From Arthrobacter sp. AQ5-05 (GTDB lineage: Bacteria > Actinomycetota > Actinomycetes > Actinomycetales > Micrococcaceae), in NCBI RefSeq assembly GCF_003287975.1, contig NZ_QMKQ01000028.1, forward strand, positions 1-47,123: a stretch of DNA of 47,123 nucleotides, read 5' to 3'. The notes below the pieces were generated by a model that was not told where the DNA came from, ran no database searches, and was given only the letters and a program-made list of their open reading frames with translations. The first letter of the stretch is position 1. Every line of letters begins with the position of its first letter. Position numbers and translations under genes: made by a program. Shown in pieces: positions 1-7,907 of the stretch.

Positions 1-1
1 G

Positions 2-55
2 GAATCGGTCCCGTTCATCGGCAGCGATCTCAAAGCACCCATGTTGCCATCTTAA
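2..55 (+). CDS. possible 3' end of an IS-encoded gene (partial)
   Basis: An open frame enters from the window edge and ends ESVPFIGSDLKAPMLPS at a TAA that overlaps the first of three IS-type repeats. In IS21-family elements the second gene (istB) ends close to the terminal repeats, so this could be such a C-terminus. The 17 residues alone identify no family, and the neighbouring frame starting at base 1 is also open, so the reading frame is a guess. Confidence 0.22.
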   Translation, partial: ESVPFIGSDLKAPMLPS

Positions 56-122
56 CTGAGACAAACCATGAAATCCGTATCTTGCCAAGTATATTGAGAT
101 TTTTGCCAACAATACTGAGACA
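44..122. mobile_element. terminal repeats of an IS21-like insertion sequence (left)
   Basis: Three 19-bp direct repeats lie at 44-62, 82-100 and 103-121. Each begins TTGCCA and ends TGAGAC or TGAGAT (for example TTGCCAACAATACTGAGAC). The last is followed by A, so the block closes with CA at 121-122, as expected for the TG...CA termini of IS21-family elements, which carry multiple internal repeats at their ends. The body of the element would lie to the left of the window. No transposase is visible, so the family is inferred from repeat architecture only. Confidence 0.5.
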
Positions 123-164
123 GGACAGACACGGGTGCTTGCTGGGGAGTGTCCTCGAACTGCA

Positions 165-192
165 ACTTGACATAATGTAGATTATCGGCGCA
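165..192 (-). other. dif: dif-like XerC/XerD recombination site
   Basis: On the minus strand these 28 bases divide into an 11-bp XerC-type arm TGCGCCGATAA, a 6-bp centre TCTACA and an 11-bp XerD-type arm TTATGTCAAGT. The E. coli dif arms are GGTGCGCATAA and TTATGTTAAAT, so the XerD arm matches at 9 of 11 and the XerC arm at 7 of 11, with the same 11-6-11 spacing. The inner ATAA/TTAT pair gives the usual partial dyad. Dif is where XerC/XerD resolve chromosome dimers at the replication terminus under FtsK control. The site lies 42 bp from the IS end. It could instead be a dif-mimicking attachment site of an integrative element, but no phage or plasmid genes are visible. Confidence 0.72.
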
Positions 193-526
193 ATGCCCAG
201 GGTTTTGAAAGTGGTGAAATCCGCACATTCCAGCACATCCAGACGTCTGCCTCGATCGTGTCCAACTCCCCCGAAAATCCCGCTTTTCTCGTTTTCGGCG
301 GCGGTTCGTCGGCAACTGCCCGTGGGCCCTCACCGAGCGCGCCCACGGATTTCGGTGCCCGCCAGCGCCTGGAATCGGCCGCAAGTGGAAAATCCCGAAG
401 TATCTCTGCGAAATCCGCGTGTTTCTGCCGCTCCTCCGCGTCACTGGCAGGGATAACTGTTGGTTGACATAACTACTTTTCGGCCTGTTTTGGCGCTTGC
501 ATAGTTATTCAGGGAAACTCGATGGT
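193..526. other. gene-free leader between dif-like site and zapE
   Basis: No convincing coding frame is seen here on either strand. The end nearest zapE has a TTGACA at 464-469 (possible -35, but no good -10 at standard spacing) and a short inverted repeat, ATAACTA at 469-475 with TAGTTAT at 502-508, just upstream of the zapE start. These may form the zapE promoter/operator region, but the support is weak. Confidence 0.4.
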
Positions 527-1708
527 ATGCCACATCAATATTCAGACGTCCATGCAGGTGCACATGCCGGCACCGCGCGAGGAATCCAGGACCTCATTCT
601 CGAGCGTGCCATGGGCGAGGGCTTGGACCTGGATCCGCAGCAACGCGGCACGATCGGTTTGCTGGCACGAAACGCGCAGCGACACCTGTCCCGACAGCAC
701 CAATCCCCCTCCGGTGACCACGTTTATCTTTGGGGGCCTCCCGGCCGGGGAAAAACCTGGACGCTGGGTGCCTTCTTCGATGCCCTTCCAACCAGCAACA
801 AGCGGCGATTCCACTTCCACGAATTCTTCAGGGAGCTGCATGCCACCGCGCACAAGGCCACGGCGACAGCATTGGCCCAGATCGAGGAGCCAGGGGCGCT
901 TGGCAATGGCCGGGGACGCATGGACCGGGTGGCGGCACGCACCAGCGCCATTGAGCAATCCATCGAGTCGATCCTGGGCAACGTCGAGGTTCTTTGCTTC
1001 GACGAATTCCACTGCAACGACCCAGGCGACGCGATGCTCTTGGCGCGGATGTTCAAATTCGTCATGGGCCGACGGATTCTGTTGGTCACCACCTCGAACT
1101 ATCCGCCCGAGCAACTTCTGGCCGACGAGTACTACCACCACCTGATCTTGCCGACCATTGACGAAATCCGCGAGCACATGGATGTCCACGAGCTCGATGC
1201 CCACCGGGACTACCGCAGCATCGATGTCGCCGATGCCCAGCGCCACGGCTACAATTCCGGCAGCATCCTGGTTGACCCGGCCGCCGCTGAATTGCACCGG
1301 ATTGGACTCAGCGCGCCGGCGCAGCACGAGGCGGCCAACCTCAAGCCCACCAGCCATGACATCCGTGCACTCCGGGCGGTTTCGGGGCAACTTTGGTTCG
1401 AATTTGGTGATCTTTGCGAAGCGTTGACCTCGACGCTGGACTACCTGGAACTGGCCAAGGAATTCAATCACTGGGTTATTTCCGGCGTACCAGGTGCTGC
1501 CGGCATGAGCCCGTTTGGGCTGCGCCGCCTCGCCAACGCCATCGACGTCCTGTACGACCGCGACATCCGCCTGGACCTGCTGGCCCAGGGCGACTTCTCG
1601 GAGTCGCTGAGCCACCTGCCGGAGCTGGACGCTGCACGCCTGGCCAGCCGGCTGAACGCCTTGCAAACCGCCGCCACACTACCAGCCACCCAAGGTGCCA
1701 ACGCATGA
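527..1708 (+). CDS. zapE: AFG1/ZapE-family cell division ATPase
   Basis: This 393-residue P-loop ATPase of the AFG1/ZapE family has a Walker A motif GPPGRGKT near residues 70-77, the family segment FHEFFRELHATAHK near 97-110, and a Walker B/family motif LCFDEFHCND near 156-165. E. coli ZapE associates with the Z-ring; yeast Afg1 helps membrane protein quality control. The role in Actinobacteria is not established. I place the start at ATG 527, with AGGGA about ten bases upstream, rather than at an in-frame TTG at 497 that has no ribosome site. The stop overlaps the start of the next gene (ATGA), so the deformylase is translationally coupled. Confidence 0.85.
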   Translation: MPHQYSDVHAGAHAGTARGIQDLILERAMGEGLDLDPQQRGTIGLLARNAQRHLSRQHQSPSGDHVYLWGPPGRGKTWTLGAFFDALPTSNKRRFHFHEFFRELHATAHKATATALAQIEEPGALGNGRGRMDRVAARTSAIEQSIESILGNVEVLCFDEFHCNDPGDAMLLARMFKFVMGRRILLVTTSNYPPEQLLADEYYHHLILPTIDEIREHMDVHELDAHRDYRSIDVADAQRHGYNSGSILVDPAAAELHRIGLSAPAQHEAANLKPTSHDIRALRAVSGQLWFEFGDLCEALTSTLDYLELAKEFNHWVISGVPGAAGMSPFGLRRLANAIDVLYDRDIRLDLLAQGDFSESLSHLPELDAARLASRLNALQTAATLPATQGANA

Positions 1709-2382
1709 GCTACGAATCAAAGACGGACTTCAATGACGCGGGACCAGCCACCTACTCGCCCGCCTGGATCCGCAGCGAAGTCACCCGCCTCGTCGACCTC
1801 GTTGGCTCGGGCGAGATGCCGCCGATCGTCCAACTTGGGCACCCGGTGTTGAGGATGCGGGCCAAGGAGCTCGACGGCCAACTCGGGCCCGAACTGTTGC
1901 GAGGATTCCTGGGGACGATGCGCATGGTGATGCTCGATGCCCCGGGCGTTGGCCTGGCCGCACCGCAGCTGGGCATCCCCTTGCGGATTGCCGTGCTTCA
2001 GGATCTCTACGAAACCAACCCCGAAATCGCTCATGCTCGCGAGCGGGAGCCGCTGGACCACCTGGAAATCATCAATCCGCATTACAAACCGGTCGGTGAC
2101 CGCACCGCCGCCTTCTACGAGGGCTGCCTGTCGTTCAACGGATACCAGGGCGTGGTGGAGCGGCCCGCCGACATTTCCACCAGTTTTCTTGACGCCGACG
2201 GCGTCCCCCGGCGGAGGAACTTCTCCGGATGGCAGGCGCGGATCTTCCAGCACGAGACCGACCACCTGGATGGCACCGTCTACATCGACAAGGCACTGAC
2301 CCGGTCGCTGTGCGCCAACCACGAGTTTCCGCGCTGGGCGAATCCCGGAATCGACCAGGCACGGGTCGGGCTGGGTTTTTAG
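1705..2382 (+). CDS. def: peptide deformylase
   Basis: A 225-residue peptide deformylase that removes the N-formyl group from nascent proteins. All three family motifs are intact: GVGLAAPQLG (motif 1), EGCLSFNG (motif 2, whose Cys is a metal ligand) and QHETDHLDG (motif 3, HExxH-type, two His ligands and the catalytic Glu). It is longer than minimal deformylases by an N-terminal extension of about 35 residues. ATG 1705 overlaps the zapE stop. Actinobacteria often have more than one def. This one is not beside fmt, so it may be a secondary paralogue (inference). Confidence 0.93.
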   Translation: MSYESKTDFNDAGPATYSPAWIRSEVTRLVDLVGSGEMPPIVQLGHPVLRMRAKELDGQLGPELLRGFLGTMRMVMLDAPGVGLAAPQLGIPLRIAVLQDLYETNPEIAHAREREPLDHLEIINPHYKPVGDRTAAFYEGCLSFNGYQGVVERPADISTSFLDADGVPRRRNFSGWQARIFQHETDHLDGTVYIDKALTRSLCANHEFPRWANPGIDQARVGLGF

Positions 2383-2692
2383 CTGCCGAGCCATGGGTGG
2401 CTGATCCGGAACGATCACCCACGGGCAACCACGGTGCCCGCTGCACCATTAAGACTTGGAGCCGGAGCATCCCTAGCCAGAGGCGGATCCCGCCGAAACA
2501 CCGGGCACACCCCGGTGGAGCGCGGTGCCGCCGGGGCAAACTGCATGACCGCCGCTCGATACCGGGAACCTGGCCTCCAATGGACCTTACGGGCGCCGTT
2601 GGCCCCCATGCGTTCGAAGCCCGGTCAATCCCTGGATGGCAAGACGGAATTCAACCGATCCGTGCCACCCGACGGCGCCCGACATCGGGTGG
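2383..2692. other. gene-free gap between convergent def and S9 peptidase
   Basis: I see no supportable gene in these 310 bases. Near def there is an imperfect hairpin at 2391-2424 (CCATGGGTG ... GATC pairing with GATCACCCACGG, with a small bulge) that could terminate the zapE-def transcript. The rest has no recognisable element. Confidence 0.4.
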
Positions 2693-4732
2693 CTAGGAGC
2701 CCGTTCGGTTCGCGGATCGGTTGACCGGCAAATACCGATTGAACCACTCCAGGATTGCCTCAAAACGCTGGCGGCGGTGCCACGGGGACCCTGCCCGGCT
2801 GAGCCCGTGGCTCTCCCCCGGGAACAGCACGAACTCGGTGGGCACTCCGCGTTGCTTCAGGCCCACGTAATACCGCTGGGCCTGTTCCACCGGGCAACGG
2901 AAGTCGCCCTCGGAGTGCATGACCAACGTCGGGGTGCGCACCTGTCCGATCTTGGCCATCGGCGACTGGGCGGCAACCCGCTCGGGATCCGATCCGGTGT
3001 AGGCAGCGGAGAAGAACCAGCCGATGTCGCTGGTGCCCACGAAGGACAGCGGATCCAGGAACCCGCGTTCCACCATGGCGGCGGCAAAGCGGTGCTCGTG
3101 GGCAGTGGTCCAGGCGGTCAGGTAGCCGCCGTAGGAACCGCCCAGCACACCCACTCGGCCCTCGTCCAGTTCCGGCTCGCTCGCACAGGCACCGTCAAGG
3201 AAGGCCATGACGTCCTGCAGGTCCACCGTGCCCATCGCGTGACTGATGGCCGTCCCGTGTGCCCGCCCGTAGCTCGAACTGCCGCGCGGGTTGCATTGCA
3301 GCACCGCGTACCCGGCCGCCGCATAGACCTGGGCCTCGTCAAAGTAGGCGGGCCCGTATTGCGAGAACGGACCGCCGTGGATGTTCAGCAGCACCGGGTG
3401 CGGACCGGGGCCCTGCGGCAGGTGGATCCAGCCGTGGACCGGGTACCCGTCCGGGGCGGTGAAGCTGGCCTCGTGTGGGGCGCTGAGGGTGGTTTGCCGC
3501 CGCAGTGTGTTCCCGAACCCGGTCAGCCGGCGCAACAAACCGCCCTCCAGCGCGGCGCACTCCCCCGGTGACTCCTCCGAGCTGTAGGACACCACGATCT
3601 TCGACCCGCTCGAGGCCGCCCCGTGGATGAGCTGCGGGCCGGCTCCCAGCACCGAGCTCTCGCCGTCGGCAGTGACCAGGTGCAATTCCCCGGTGCCTCG
3701 CACCCGGGCCAGGGCCAGGACCCCGGAGTCGCCGTGGGGCACCAGTTGCTCGCACTCTGTGTAGTCAACGGTATCGGTGTTGGTCAGCACCGAAGCCTCG
3801 TGCACGCCGATAGCCTGGGCATCAACGGCACACACGGCGACCTGCCGGGCCAGGAAGTCCGTGCCCGACTCCCCCACGAACTGGCCCAGGGCAAAGAGGG
3901 TTGCAGCGTCGTTGCTGAACTGCGGGGCCCGGTAGGCCCACTCGGAGTCCGCGCCGCCCAGCACCAGCTCGGGGACCGCCGGGGCTTCCCCGTCGGCGGG
4001 CACCCGGTAGACCTGCGACCGCAGGTCCGTGTCATGCCCTTGGTGCAGCGCGGCGGCAAAGTAGATCCACCGCCCATCGGGGCTGTAGCAGGGATCGGCC
4101 ACATCCTGCTCGGCCAGTGCCCGCACGGCCACCTCGGGCAGGCCGCTGGGTACCTTGTGGAGCCCGTGGGCGGCCCGGCCCCGGGGACGGACAAATGGCT
4201 CCTTCTCAATGTCCGGAACACCCAGCGTGAACAGTTCCTGGACCTTGTCTCCGGTGAAGCCCACCCCGTCGCCGCGGTAGTTGAAGGTGGTGATGTGCCG
4301 CGGGGCCTCGGCCCCGGCGCCGACATCGTCGATGGAGCCGTAGCGGCCCGGTTCGGGGGTGCGGGAGACAAAAGCAATCGAGCCGCCGTCCGGGGCCCAG
4401 GCGAAACCGCCAACGCCCAGCGTGCGCTCGGTCAGCACCTGCGGCTCGCCGCCGGCGGCCTCGACCAGGGCCAGCTGGGCGACGCCCTTCGCGTCTGCGC
4501 GCAGGAAGGCGATCCAGGTGCCGTCCGGGGAATGCCGCGGTCCGCTGTCGGATTCTCCGCGGGTCAGGCGCCGGGGCGGGGCGGTCCCGTCAAGCTCCAG
4601 CAGCCACAATTGGCCCGCATATGAATCGGAAGCGAAGCTGGGCCGGGAGGCGGACACCACGGCATGGCCTGCATCCGGGCTCAGGCTGGGCGCCGATACA
4701 GTAGTCAGTAGTTCTAGTTGCTCTGGTTTCAC
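2693..4732 (-). CDS. S9-family serine peptidase (prolyl oligopeptidase / acylaminoacyl-peptidase type)
   Basis: This 679-residue protein has no signal peptide, so it is probably a cytoplasmic oligopeptidase. The N-terminal part (about 1-400) is WD40/TolB-like beta-propeller sequence (SPDG-type repeats such as SPDGTWIAFL and SPDGRWIYFA). The C-terminal alpha/beta hydrolase domain has the nucleophile elbow GGSYGGY with Ser533, the Asp in SEGDFRCP (about 610) and His in GESHG (about 642). The start is GTG at 4732. TAGGCT ends six bases upstream and could be a -10 for a leaderless transcript. It is divergent from the methyltransferase gene across only 40 bp. Substrate cannot be told from sequence. 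Confidence 0.92.
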   Translation of the reverse strand: MKPEQLELLTTVSAPSLSPDAGHAVVSASRPSFASDSYAGQLWLLELDGTAPPRRLTRGESDSGPRHSPDGTWIAFLRADAKGVAQLALVEAAGGEPQVLTERTLGVGGFAWAPDGGSIAFVSRTPEPGRYGSIDDVGAGAEAPRHITTFNYRGDGVGFTGDKVQELFTLGVPDIEKEPFVRPRGRAAHGLHKVPSGLPEVAVRALAEQDVADPCYSPDGRWIYFAAALHQGHDTDLRSQVYRVPADGEAPAVPELVLGGADSEWAYRAPQFSNDAATLFALGQFVGESGTDFLARQVAVCAVDAQAIGVHEASVLTNTDTVDYTECEQLVPHGDSGVLALARVRGTGELHLVTADGESSVLGAGPQLIHGAASSGSKIVVSYSSEESPGECAALEGGLLRRLTGFGNTLRRQTTLSAPHEASFTAPDGYPVHGWIHLPQGPGPHPVLLNIHGGPFSQYGPAYFDEAQVYAAAGYAVLQCNPRGSSSYGRAHGTAISHAMGTVDLQDVMAFLDGACASEPELDEGRVGVLGGSYGGYLTAWTTAHEHRFAAAMVERGFLDPLSFVGTSDIGWFFSAAYTGSDPERVAAQSPMAKIGQVRTPTLVMHSEGDFRCPVEQAQRYYVGLKQRGVPTEFVLFPGESHGLSRAGSPWHRRQRFEAILEWFNRYLPVNRSANRTGS

Positions 4733-4772
4733 TGCGCTAGCCTATCGAATTCACCTGAGACGAAGGACACAC

Positions 4773-5645
4773 GTGCAGCAGCCAACACCTCTTGACCAGG
4801 GACTTCGCTGCCCCGTCTGCAAGTTGGGGCTGTCCCTGCAGCAGCAGCCGGGCCGCCCGGCACGTCTGGAGTGCGAGGCCGGGCACGGCTTTGACGCCGC
4901 AAAGCAGGGCTATTTCAACCTTCTCACCGGCAAGGGAACCAACTTCACCGAAGACGGGGCGCCCATGGTCGCTGCCCGGGCCTCCTTCCTGGACGCCGGG
5001 CACTACGAGTCCCTGGCCGAGGCCCTGGGCCACAGGGTCCGCAACGCCCTGCGGGGAAACGAGCACCCCCGGCTTCTGGATGCCGGGGCCGGGACCGGCT
5101 ACTACCTCCGCCAGGCCCTGCAGGCCCTGCCCGGGACATCGGCGTCCAGCGCCGTGGCACTGGACATCTCCCGCTACGCGATGCGCCGAGCGGCAAAACT
5201 CCCCGACACCCTGGCACTGGTGTGGGACCTGTGGCGCGAGTTGCCGCTGGAGGACGAATCCTTCGATGTCGTGCTGAATATCTTCTCCCCGCACAACGGG
5301 GCCGAATTCTCCCGGGTGCTGCGCCCTGGCGGAACGGCCTTGGTCGTGACCCCGCTGCCCGGCCACCTGGCCGAGGGTGCGGCGCTGTTGGGCCTGCTGG
5401 GGATCGCCGCCGACAAGGCCGCGGGTGTCGTGGCCTCGATGGGCGGGCGCTTCGAGCTTCGAGCCACCGAAGAGGTCAAGATCCCTCTCGTGCTTGATCC
5501 TGAGGCCGCGTTCGAGCTGGCGATGATGGGTCCGGCCGGGCACCACCTGAACCCCGAGAGCCTGCGCAGCCGCCTCGCGGATGCCGGAAGCGCCACGCTT
5601 GTCACCGCGGCGTTCCGCATCCAGGAATTCCGCCGGATCGGCTGA
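4773..5645 (+). CDS. rlmA: 23S rRNA (guanine-N1)-methyltransferase, RlmA family
   Basis: This 290-residue protein starts with an RlmA-type zinc site: LRCPVCKLGL, then LECEAGHGFD (Cys-x2-Cys and Cys-x3-His), followed by the family signature AKQGYFNLLTGKG. A class I SAM-binding domain follows (LLDAGAGTGYYLRQAL). RlmA enzymes methylate N1 of a guanine in 23S rRNA helix 35. The Gram-positive branch (RlmA-II/TlrB) modifies G748 and can confer tylosin resistance, whereas the enterobacterial branch modifies G745. Which base is the target here is not decided by sequence inspection. The GTG start at 4773 is preceded by GAAGGAC. A longer in-frame reading upstream would run into the promoter region and the divergent gene. 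Confidence 0.85.
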   Translation: MQQPTPLDQGLRCPVCKLGLSLQQQPGRPARLECEAGHGFDAAKQGYFNLLTGKGTNFTEDGAPMVAARASFLDAGHYESLAEALGHRVRNALRGNEHPRLLDAGAGTGYYLRQALQALPGTSASSAVALDISRYAMRRAAKLPDTLALVWDLWRELPLEDESFDVVLNIFSPHNGAEFSRVLRPGGTALVVTPLPGHLAEGAALLGLLGIAADKAAGVVASMGGRFELRATEEVKIPLVLDPEAAFELAMMGPAGHHLNPESLRSRLADAGSATLVTAAFRIQEFRRIG

Positions 5646-5669
5646 ACGCCCAAAACGCCGTCGCCCGGC

Positions 5670-5695
5670 GGCCCCTCATCGCAGTGATGAGGGCC
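5670..5695 (+). terminator. hairpin after rlmA
   Basis: Arms GGCCCCTCATC and GATGAGGGCC pair around GCAGT with one extra C, 24 bases after the rlmA stop. There is no T-run, as is common in high-GC genomes. Confidence 0.5.
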
Positions 5696-5805
5696 GGCTG
5701 CGGAACATCGTCCCTTGTGCTGATTCGATTGGGCATGCCCATCGGGCAAAATGGAAGGCATAGAGGTTGGTGTGTATCCAACACATCTGGACTTAAGGGG
5801 CAACA

Positions 5806-6273
5806 ATGTACGACTGGCTCGTAACCAACGCATGGGTTGTTTGGCTGGCGCTCTTCCTCTTGCTGGCCATCATCGAAATGATTTCCCTTGACCTGTACTT
5901 CATCATGCTTGGAGTCGGGGCCCTGGGTGGCGTGACCGTTGCGCTGCTTGGCGGGGAATTCTGGTTGCAGATGGTGGTCTTCAGTGTCACATCACTGCTC
6001 ATGATCATGCTGGTGCGCCCCATCGCCCTGCGGCACCTGCGCAAGGACCCGGAAGGGCTGCGCACCAACGTCGATCGGCTCATCGGCGAAGACGCCCTGG
6101 TCCTGGAGCCCACCTCCAGGATGAACGGGCGCGCCAAGATCGGCGGGGAAACCTGGTCCGCGCGGACCGAGGACGATGTCGCCCTGCAGCCGGGCACCTA
6201 TGGCTCGGTGGTCCGCATCGACGGGGCAACGGCCTACATCACGCTGCGCACCCAAATGCCCGGCCTGGACTAG
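5806..6273 (+). CDS. NfeD-family membrane protein
   Basis: The 155-residue protein has hydrophobic segments at roughly residues 10-30, 32-48 and 50-68, followed by a soluble C-terminal part (about 90-150, with GEDALVLEPTSRMNGRAKIGG) typical of the NfeD OB-fold. NfeD proteins are encoded next to SPFH/stomatin partners and are thought to act with them in membrane microdomain organisation. The next gene here is exactly such a partner, 59 bases downstream. This is the short form without the ClpP-like protease domain. ATG 5806 follows AGGGGC. Confidence 0.88.
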   Translation: MYDWLVTNAWVVWLALFLLLAIIEMISLDLYFIMLGVGALGGVTVALLGGEFWLQMVVFSVTSLLMIMLVRPIALRHLRKDPEGLRTNVDRLIGEDALVLEPTSRMNGRAKIGGETWSARTEDDVALQPGTYGSVVRIDGATAYITLRTQMPGLD

Positions 6274-6332
6274 CAACTCCAAGACAAGTTTTCGGCGCCT
6301 GGAACATGGCGCCCCAACGAAAGAGAGAAGAG

Positions 6333-7268
6333 ATGCAAACATCGGGTCTTGGCCTCACGGTCGTCCTGGTAGTACTGGCAATCTTCGTGATCATCGTGCT
6401 GCTGCGCTCCGTGCGCATCGTGCCGCAGGCTCGGGCCGGGATCGTGGAGCGACTGGGCAAGTACCATCGCACCCTGCTTCCCGGGCTGACGATTTTGATT
6501 CCGTTTGTTGACCGCTTGCTGCCGATGCTGGACCTTCGCGAACAGGTTGTGAGCTTTCCGCCGCAGCCGGTGATCACGGAAGACAACTTGGTTGTTTCCA
6601 TCGACACCGTGGTCTACTTCCAGATCACCGAGCCGCGCGCAGCAACCTACGAAATCGCGAACTACATCCAGGCAGTGGAGCAGCTGACGACCACCACGCT
6701 TCGTAACGTCGTCGGCGGCCTGAACCTCGAAGAGGCGCTGACCAGCCGCGACCAAATCAACGGCCAGCTGCGTGGCGTCCTTGACGAAGCCACCGGCAAG
6801 TGGGGCATTCGTGTCTCCCGTGTCGAGCTCAAGGCAATCGATCCACCGCTGTCGATCCAGGACTCCATGGAGAAGCAGATGCGTGCCGAGCGTGACCGCC
6901 GTGCAGCGATTCTTACGGCCGAAGGCACCAAGCAGTCGGCAATCCTCACCGCCGAGGGCCAGCGCCAGGCATCCATCCTCAAGGCGGAAGGCGACGCCAA
7001 GGCAGCGATCTTGCGTGCAGATGGCGAGTCGGCAGCCATCCAGAAGGTCTTCGACGCGATCCACGCCGGCAAGCCGGACCAGAAGCTTCTGGCCTACCAG
7101 TACCTGCAGATGCTGCCGAAGATCGCCGAAGGCTCCGCCAACAAGCTGTGGATCATTCCCAGCGAGGTCGGCGAGGCCTTGAAGGGGATCGGCGGGGCGC
7201 TGGGCAACTTCAACGAAGGCCCGGGCGACGACCAGAAGCCGGAAGGCACCGGCAACACCCTGATGTAA
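6333..7268 (+). CDS. SPFH/Band 7 (stomatin-like) membrane protein
   Basis: This 311-residue protein has one N-terminal transmembrane helix (about 7-25), an SPFH/Band 7 domain (about 27-200, including ARAGIVERLGKYHRTLLPGL and the conserved VVSIDTVVYFQITEP), then an alanine/glutamate-rich helical region with near-repeats of AAILTAEG (about 185-230) typical of oligomerising stomatin and QmcA-type proteins, and a proline/glycine-rich tail. I prefer ATG 6333, with GAGAGAAG directly upstream, over ATG 6306. It forms a pair with the NfeD gene. Confidence 0.92.
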   Translation: MQTSGLGLTVVLVVLAIFVIIVLLRSVRIVPQARAGIVERLGKYHRTLLPGLTILIPFVDRLLPMLDLREQVVSFPPQPVITEDNLVVSIDTVVYFQITEPRAATYEIANYIQAVEQLTTTTLRNVVGGLNLEEALTSRDQINGQLRGVLDEATGKWGIRVSRVELKAIDPPLSIQDSMEKQMRAERDRRAAILTAEGTKQSAILTAEGQRQASILKAEGDAKAAILRADGESAAIQKVFDAIHAGKPDQKLLAYQYLQMLPKIAEGSANKLWIIPSEVGEALKGIGGALGNFNEGPGDDQKPEGTGNTLM

Positions 7269-7292
7269 CGACCCGTTTCATGCGGCAAAATA

Positions 7293-7330
7293 TCGGGCGG
7301 GCGACCCCACAAGCGAGGGTGCCCGCCCGA
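7293..7330 (+). terminator. hairpin after the NfeD-SPFH pair
   Basis: TCGGGCGGGCGACCC pairs with GGGTGCCCGCCCGA (one unpaired base) around an ACAAGCGA-type loop, 24 bases after the SPFH stop. It separates that operon from the rbpA promoter region. A TATAAT at 7347-7352 immediately follows and may be a housekeeping -10. Confidence 0.7.
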
Positions 7331-7377
7331 AGCCGCGTTTGGGCCGTATAATGGAAACTTCGAGACTTGCGCCCCGC

Positions 7378-7405
7378 GGGAATTTTACGGTGAACCGGGA
7401 CGTTG
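7378..7405 (+). promoter_or_regulatory. sigma-R/SigH-type promoter of rbpA
   Basis: GGGAAT at 7378-7383 and GTTG at 7402-7405 are separated by exactly 18 bases. This is the arrangement of the Streptomyces sigma-R (mycobacterial SigH-like) consensus GGAAT-N18-GTT. In S. coelicolor rbpA is a known member of the sigma-R disulfide-stress regulon, so the site is where theory expects it. Transcription would begin near 7412, leaving a leader of about 38 bases. Confidence 0.72.
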
Positions 7406-7449
7406 AAATCGGTAGCCGAACCCGTATGTAATCGCAGTAGGGAGACAAC

Positions 7450-7809
7450 ATGAGCGATCGCAGCCTGCGAGGAATGCGCCTTGGCGCACAGAGCATGGAA
7501 ACTGAGGCTGGCGTAGAGCCAGCAGCGCGTCAGCGCGTTGAATATCGTTGCGAAGACGGCGAGCAGGTGTTCGTGATTTTTGCCGCTGAGGCAGATATCC
7601 CGGCAACCTGGATGTCCAAGACCGGCAAGGTTGCCAAGCTGGTCAACGGTGAAGTCCAAGAAGAAGTGAGCACCGAGAAGCCGGTGCGTACCCACTGGGA
7701 CATGCTTCTTGAGCGTCGTTCCATCGACGAATTGGAAACGATTCTGAAGGATCGCTTGGATAAGCTGCGTACCACTCGTGGTGCAGCCCAGGCAGCATTG
7801 AAGGGCTGA
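7450..7809 (+). CDS. rbpA: RNA polymerase-binding protein RbpA
   Basis: This 119-residue RbpA is the actinobacterial RNA polymerase/principal sigma factor binding protein that stabilises open complexes. The sequence shows the family N-terminus (SDRSLRGMRLGAQSMET), the core barrel with YRCEDGEQVFVIFAAEADIP, the basic linker, and the sigma-interaction domain RTHWDMLLERRSIDELETIL. GGGAG precedes ATG 7450. It is transcribed alone between two strong hairpins, with two candidate promoters (TATAAT at 7347 and the sigma-R-type site). Confidence 0.97.
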   Translation: MSDRSLRGMRLGAQSMETEAGVEPAARQRVEYRCEDGEQVFVIFAAEADIPATWMSKTGKVAKLVNGEVQEEVSTEKPVRTHWDMLLERRSIDELETILKDRLDKLRTTRGAAQAALKG

Positions 7810-7831
7810 CAACACCCTTCTGTTTGCAGCA

Positions 7832-7874
7832 ATGGCGAGGGCCCGAATGGATCATCCATTCGGGCCCTCGCCAT
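7832..7874. terminator. perfect bidirectional terminator hairpin
   Basis: Twenty-base arms starting ATGGCGAGGGCCCGAATGGA pair without mismatch between the convergent rbpA and ppm1 genes. A second hairpin, CCGGCCGCAT/ATGCGGCCGG at 7877-7901, lies directly after the ppm1 stop and probably serves the minus strand. Confidence 0.85.
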
Positions 7875-7907
7875 GTCCGGCCGCATCCGGGATGCGGCCG
7901 GAGGGTT

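Noticed and set aside
44-122. CRISPR or iteron origin for the left repeats
   Set aside because: There are only three units, with unequal gaps of 19 and 2 bp and no rep gene; the IS end explanation fits better.
2434-2724. A short frame in the def-S9 peptidase gap
   Set aside because: It lacks a ribosome site, is rich in Arg/Pro/Ala without pattern, and overlaps the 3' end of the peptidase.
7450-7809. Prophage or plasmid cargo around the dif-like site
   Set aside because: No integrase, Rep, Par or phage structural gene occurs anywhere in the window, and all neighbours are core actinobacterial genes.
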